DNA of 6,380 bases from Bacteroidaceae bacterium (lineage in GTDB: Bacteria; Bacteroidota; Bacteroidia; Bacteroidales; Barnesiellaceae_A): positions 1-6,380 of the forward strand of contig JAFZDG010000218.1 of NCBI GenBank assembly GCA_017561285.1. Direction: 5' to 3'. The translations under genes and the position numbers were made by a program. This document shows, piece after piece, positions 4,857-6,380 of the stretch (position 1 is its first letter; each line of letters starts with the position of its first letter). The notes under the pieces are model-generated. The model did no database searches. It was not told the origin of the DNA and worked only from the letters and a program-made list of their open reading frames with translations.

Positions 4857-6380
4857 TTATCGGAAATCGAATTTCACACCAAAGAAGAAGCTGCGAGGCA
4901 ATGAAGGGCCGTAGATGTAGCCCGAGTCGCGATTGGGACCTTGGTCGAAGTCGGTTTGATAGGCATTGAAGATATTTTGTACACCGGCGTGCAACTGCAA
5001 TGTCAACTCGCTCGATAGGTCGAAGTCGTAGGCTACCTTTAGGTTGGCATTGAAGAAGTCGGGCGTATGCTCTATGCGGTCTTTCTCGATGTAACCGGCC
5101 AAGTGTTGTACCCACATTCGTCCGGTATAAGTACCCGAGAGGTCTATAGCCAAGTGGCTGATGGGCTTGAATGTACAAGTGAGGAAGCCATACCAATCGG
5201 GCGTACGGAACATCTCGGTAGCAGCCTCAACATCGGGATCGTCGCTCCATACCTCGGGTGTTTTGTACAAACTGCGTTGCCAAGTGAGTCCGAGTTGGGC
5301 ATCCAACCACGATGCAACGGCGGCACGACCTTCGAAGTTCACACCAAACACCTGTCCGCCACCACCGTTACGGCGTTGTATAATGCTATTTCCTGCATCA
5401 TCGACACCCACGTGCTCCATAACAAAGGCATCGCTGAGGTCGGTAAAGAAACCTTCCACGAGGAAGTTGGTAGGTACTTCGCCTATCTTTTCGTAGATAT
5501 CGACCGAGGCACTCACACTACGCGATTTCTCCTCCTTGAGATTGGGATCGAGTACGATGAGCGACACCTCGCCACCTACAGCCATAATGTGCAAGTCTTC
5601 GTCAAAGGCTTGCGGGGCGCGGAAACCTTCCGAATAGCTCAAGCGTATATTGATATCTTTGGTGGGATTGTAGCGAAGGTTGACACGAGGGCTGAAAATA
5701 AGATTCTTCACCAAGTTGTGCTTGTCGAGACGCGCACCGATGAGGAAGCCCCAGCGATCGTTTTTCCACTCGTTCTGGAAATAGGCACTACCGATATGCA
5801 CTTTTTGGTCGATATATCTATTATAACCCGGAGCATCGTCCGAGAGGGCATCGTAGTTATATTCTACACCACCGGTCATCTCGGCAGGCATAAAGAGCAA
5901 GTTGTCGAAGCTATGCATATATTGCACACCCGTAACCAACGTAAAATCATTGGTATAGCCATAGGCATTGAGGTCTTTGCCGGCACCATAATAGCTGTCG
6001 CGACTGGTGTTTTGCATCGACACAAAGGCATTTACCTTATTCTTGCGATCGGGAGTATAGTAGTCGTAGTTGATGCCACCACCATTGATGGCATGCTCGG
6101 TTTGCTCGGCAATCATAGCCTCGTGCGGGGGCAGATGCATACTATCGCCACCACGACGTTTCTCGTTGATACCATGATATTCGAGGGTAAGTTTTGAGTA
6201 AAGGCTTGTGCGATAGTAGGCACGAGTACCCATCGTTATACTGCGCATCATAGGCAACTCGGTAAATCCATCACTGTCGTGGTCGTAGGCCTCGCGTTGA
6301 CGATGCTGACCATACACATAGACACCGGCCTTGCCATTGTCGGTAACAAGCGAAGCATTGAGCATCGTGTTGTTGTCCCA
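4857..6380 (-). CDS. TonB-dependent outer-membrane receptor, C-terminal beta-barrel (partial, N-terminus off window)
   Basis: The frame enters from the right edge and ends with TAA at 4859-4857, leaving 507 visible residues. They form the barrel of a TonB-dependent receptor, which imports metal chelates, cobalamin or other scarce ligands using energy passed by TonB. Visible signs are alternating aromatic beta-strand patterns, the barrel motif YSEGFRAPQAFDEDLHI at about 249-265 of the visible part, the following DPNLKEEKSRS, and a C-terminal strand YGPSLPRSFFFGVKFDFR that fits BAM recognition. The plug domain, TonB box and signal peptide lie outside the window. Barrel motifs and terminal strand resemble FepA/CirA/BtuB-type receptors rather than SusC, but the ligand cannot be assigned. 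An internal ATG at 6365 is not the start, since the frame continues upstream (WDNNT) and the protein would lack its plug. The gene ends at the intrinsic terminator. Confidence 0.95.
   Translation of the reverse strand, partial: WDNNTMLNASLVTDNGKAGVYVYGQHRQREAYDHDSDGFTELPMMRSITMGTRAYYRTSLYSKLTLEYHGINEKRRGGDSMHLPPHEAMIAEQTEHAINGGGINYDYYTPDRKNKVNAFVSMQNTSRDSYYGAGKDLNAYGYTNDFTLVTGVQYMHSFDNLLFMPAEMTGGVEYNYDALSDDAPGYNRYIDQKVHIGSAYFQNEWKNDRWGFLIGARLDKHNLVKNLIFSPRVNLRYNPTKDINIRLSYSEGFRAPQAFDEDLHIMAVGGEVSLIVLDPNLKEEKSRSVSASVDIYEKIGEVPTNFLVEGFFTDLSDAFVMEHVGVDDAGNSIIQRRNGGGGQVFGVNFEGRAAVASWLDAQLGLTWQRSLYKTPEVWSDDPDVEAATEMFRTPDWYGFLTCTFKPISHLAIDLSGTYTGRMWVQHLAGYIEKDRIEHTPDFFNANLKVAYDFDLSSELTLQLHAGVQNIFNAYQTDFDQGPNRDSGYIYGPSLPRSFFFGVKFDFR

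Noticed and set aside
5067..6197. 376-codon open frame on the plus strand
   Set aside because: It is fully antisense to the TonB-dependent receptor, whose barrel motifs are clear, and its translation shows no family or domain.

Overview
The window looks like a chromosomal segment of a gut-type Bacteroidales (Bacteroidota). Evidence: a lipoprotein with an acidic Bacteroidota-style export signal after its lipid-modified Cys, a TonB-dependent receptor, AT-rich leaders without Shine-Dalgarno sequences, a candidate -7 box of the TAnnTTTG type, and proteins that resemble Bacteroides-family versions. The genus cannot be fixed from the sequence. All genes I can support lie on the minus strand, so the reading order is from high to low coordinates.

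Layout in transcription order. (1) 6380-4857: the C-terminal 507 residues of a TonB-dependent outer-membrane receptor, closed by a strong intrinsic terminator at 4801-4767. (2) 4659-2841: a compact operon of dtd (D-aminoacyl-tRNA deacylase), a MazG-type nucleotide pyrophosphohydrolase and deoC (deoxyribose-phosphate aldolase), with gaps of only 2 bp between them, followed 24 bp later by a 43-residue predicted lipoprotein. The first three are house-cleaning and salvage enzymes: they remove D-amino acids from tRNA, hydrolyse nucleoside triphosphates, and feed deoxyribose 5-phosphate into central metabolism. (3) 2840-2286: about 555 bp without a supported gene. Its right part is a GC-rich, hairpin-dense element made of two inverted, diverged copies of one module. 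Its left part is an AT-rich leader with a candidate promoter and a 12-bp stem-loop. (4) 2285-1: the N-terminal 761 residues of a large, probably surface-exposed lipoprotein with an N-terminal fimbrillin-like/DUF6562-type domain and GLUG-like repeats. It runs off the left edge.

The most unusual item is the intergenic element at 2588-2826. Each arm carries a short stem-loop, a conserved 8-nt linker ending in ATATG, a GTAG tetranucleotide and a longer GC-rich imperfect palindrome. The two arms differ in sequence, but the differences fall on both sides of the stems, so pairing is kept, including a conserved T-G wobble. GTAG directly 5' of an imperfect palindrome, present as an inverted pair, matches the known architecture of REP doublets (REPINs/BIMEs) mobilised by RAYT-type Y1 transposases. 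No transposase gene lies in the window.
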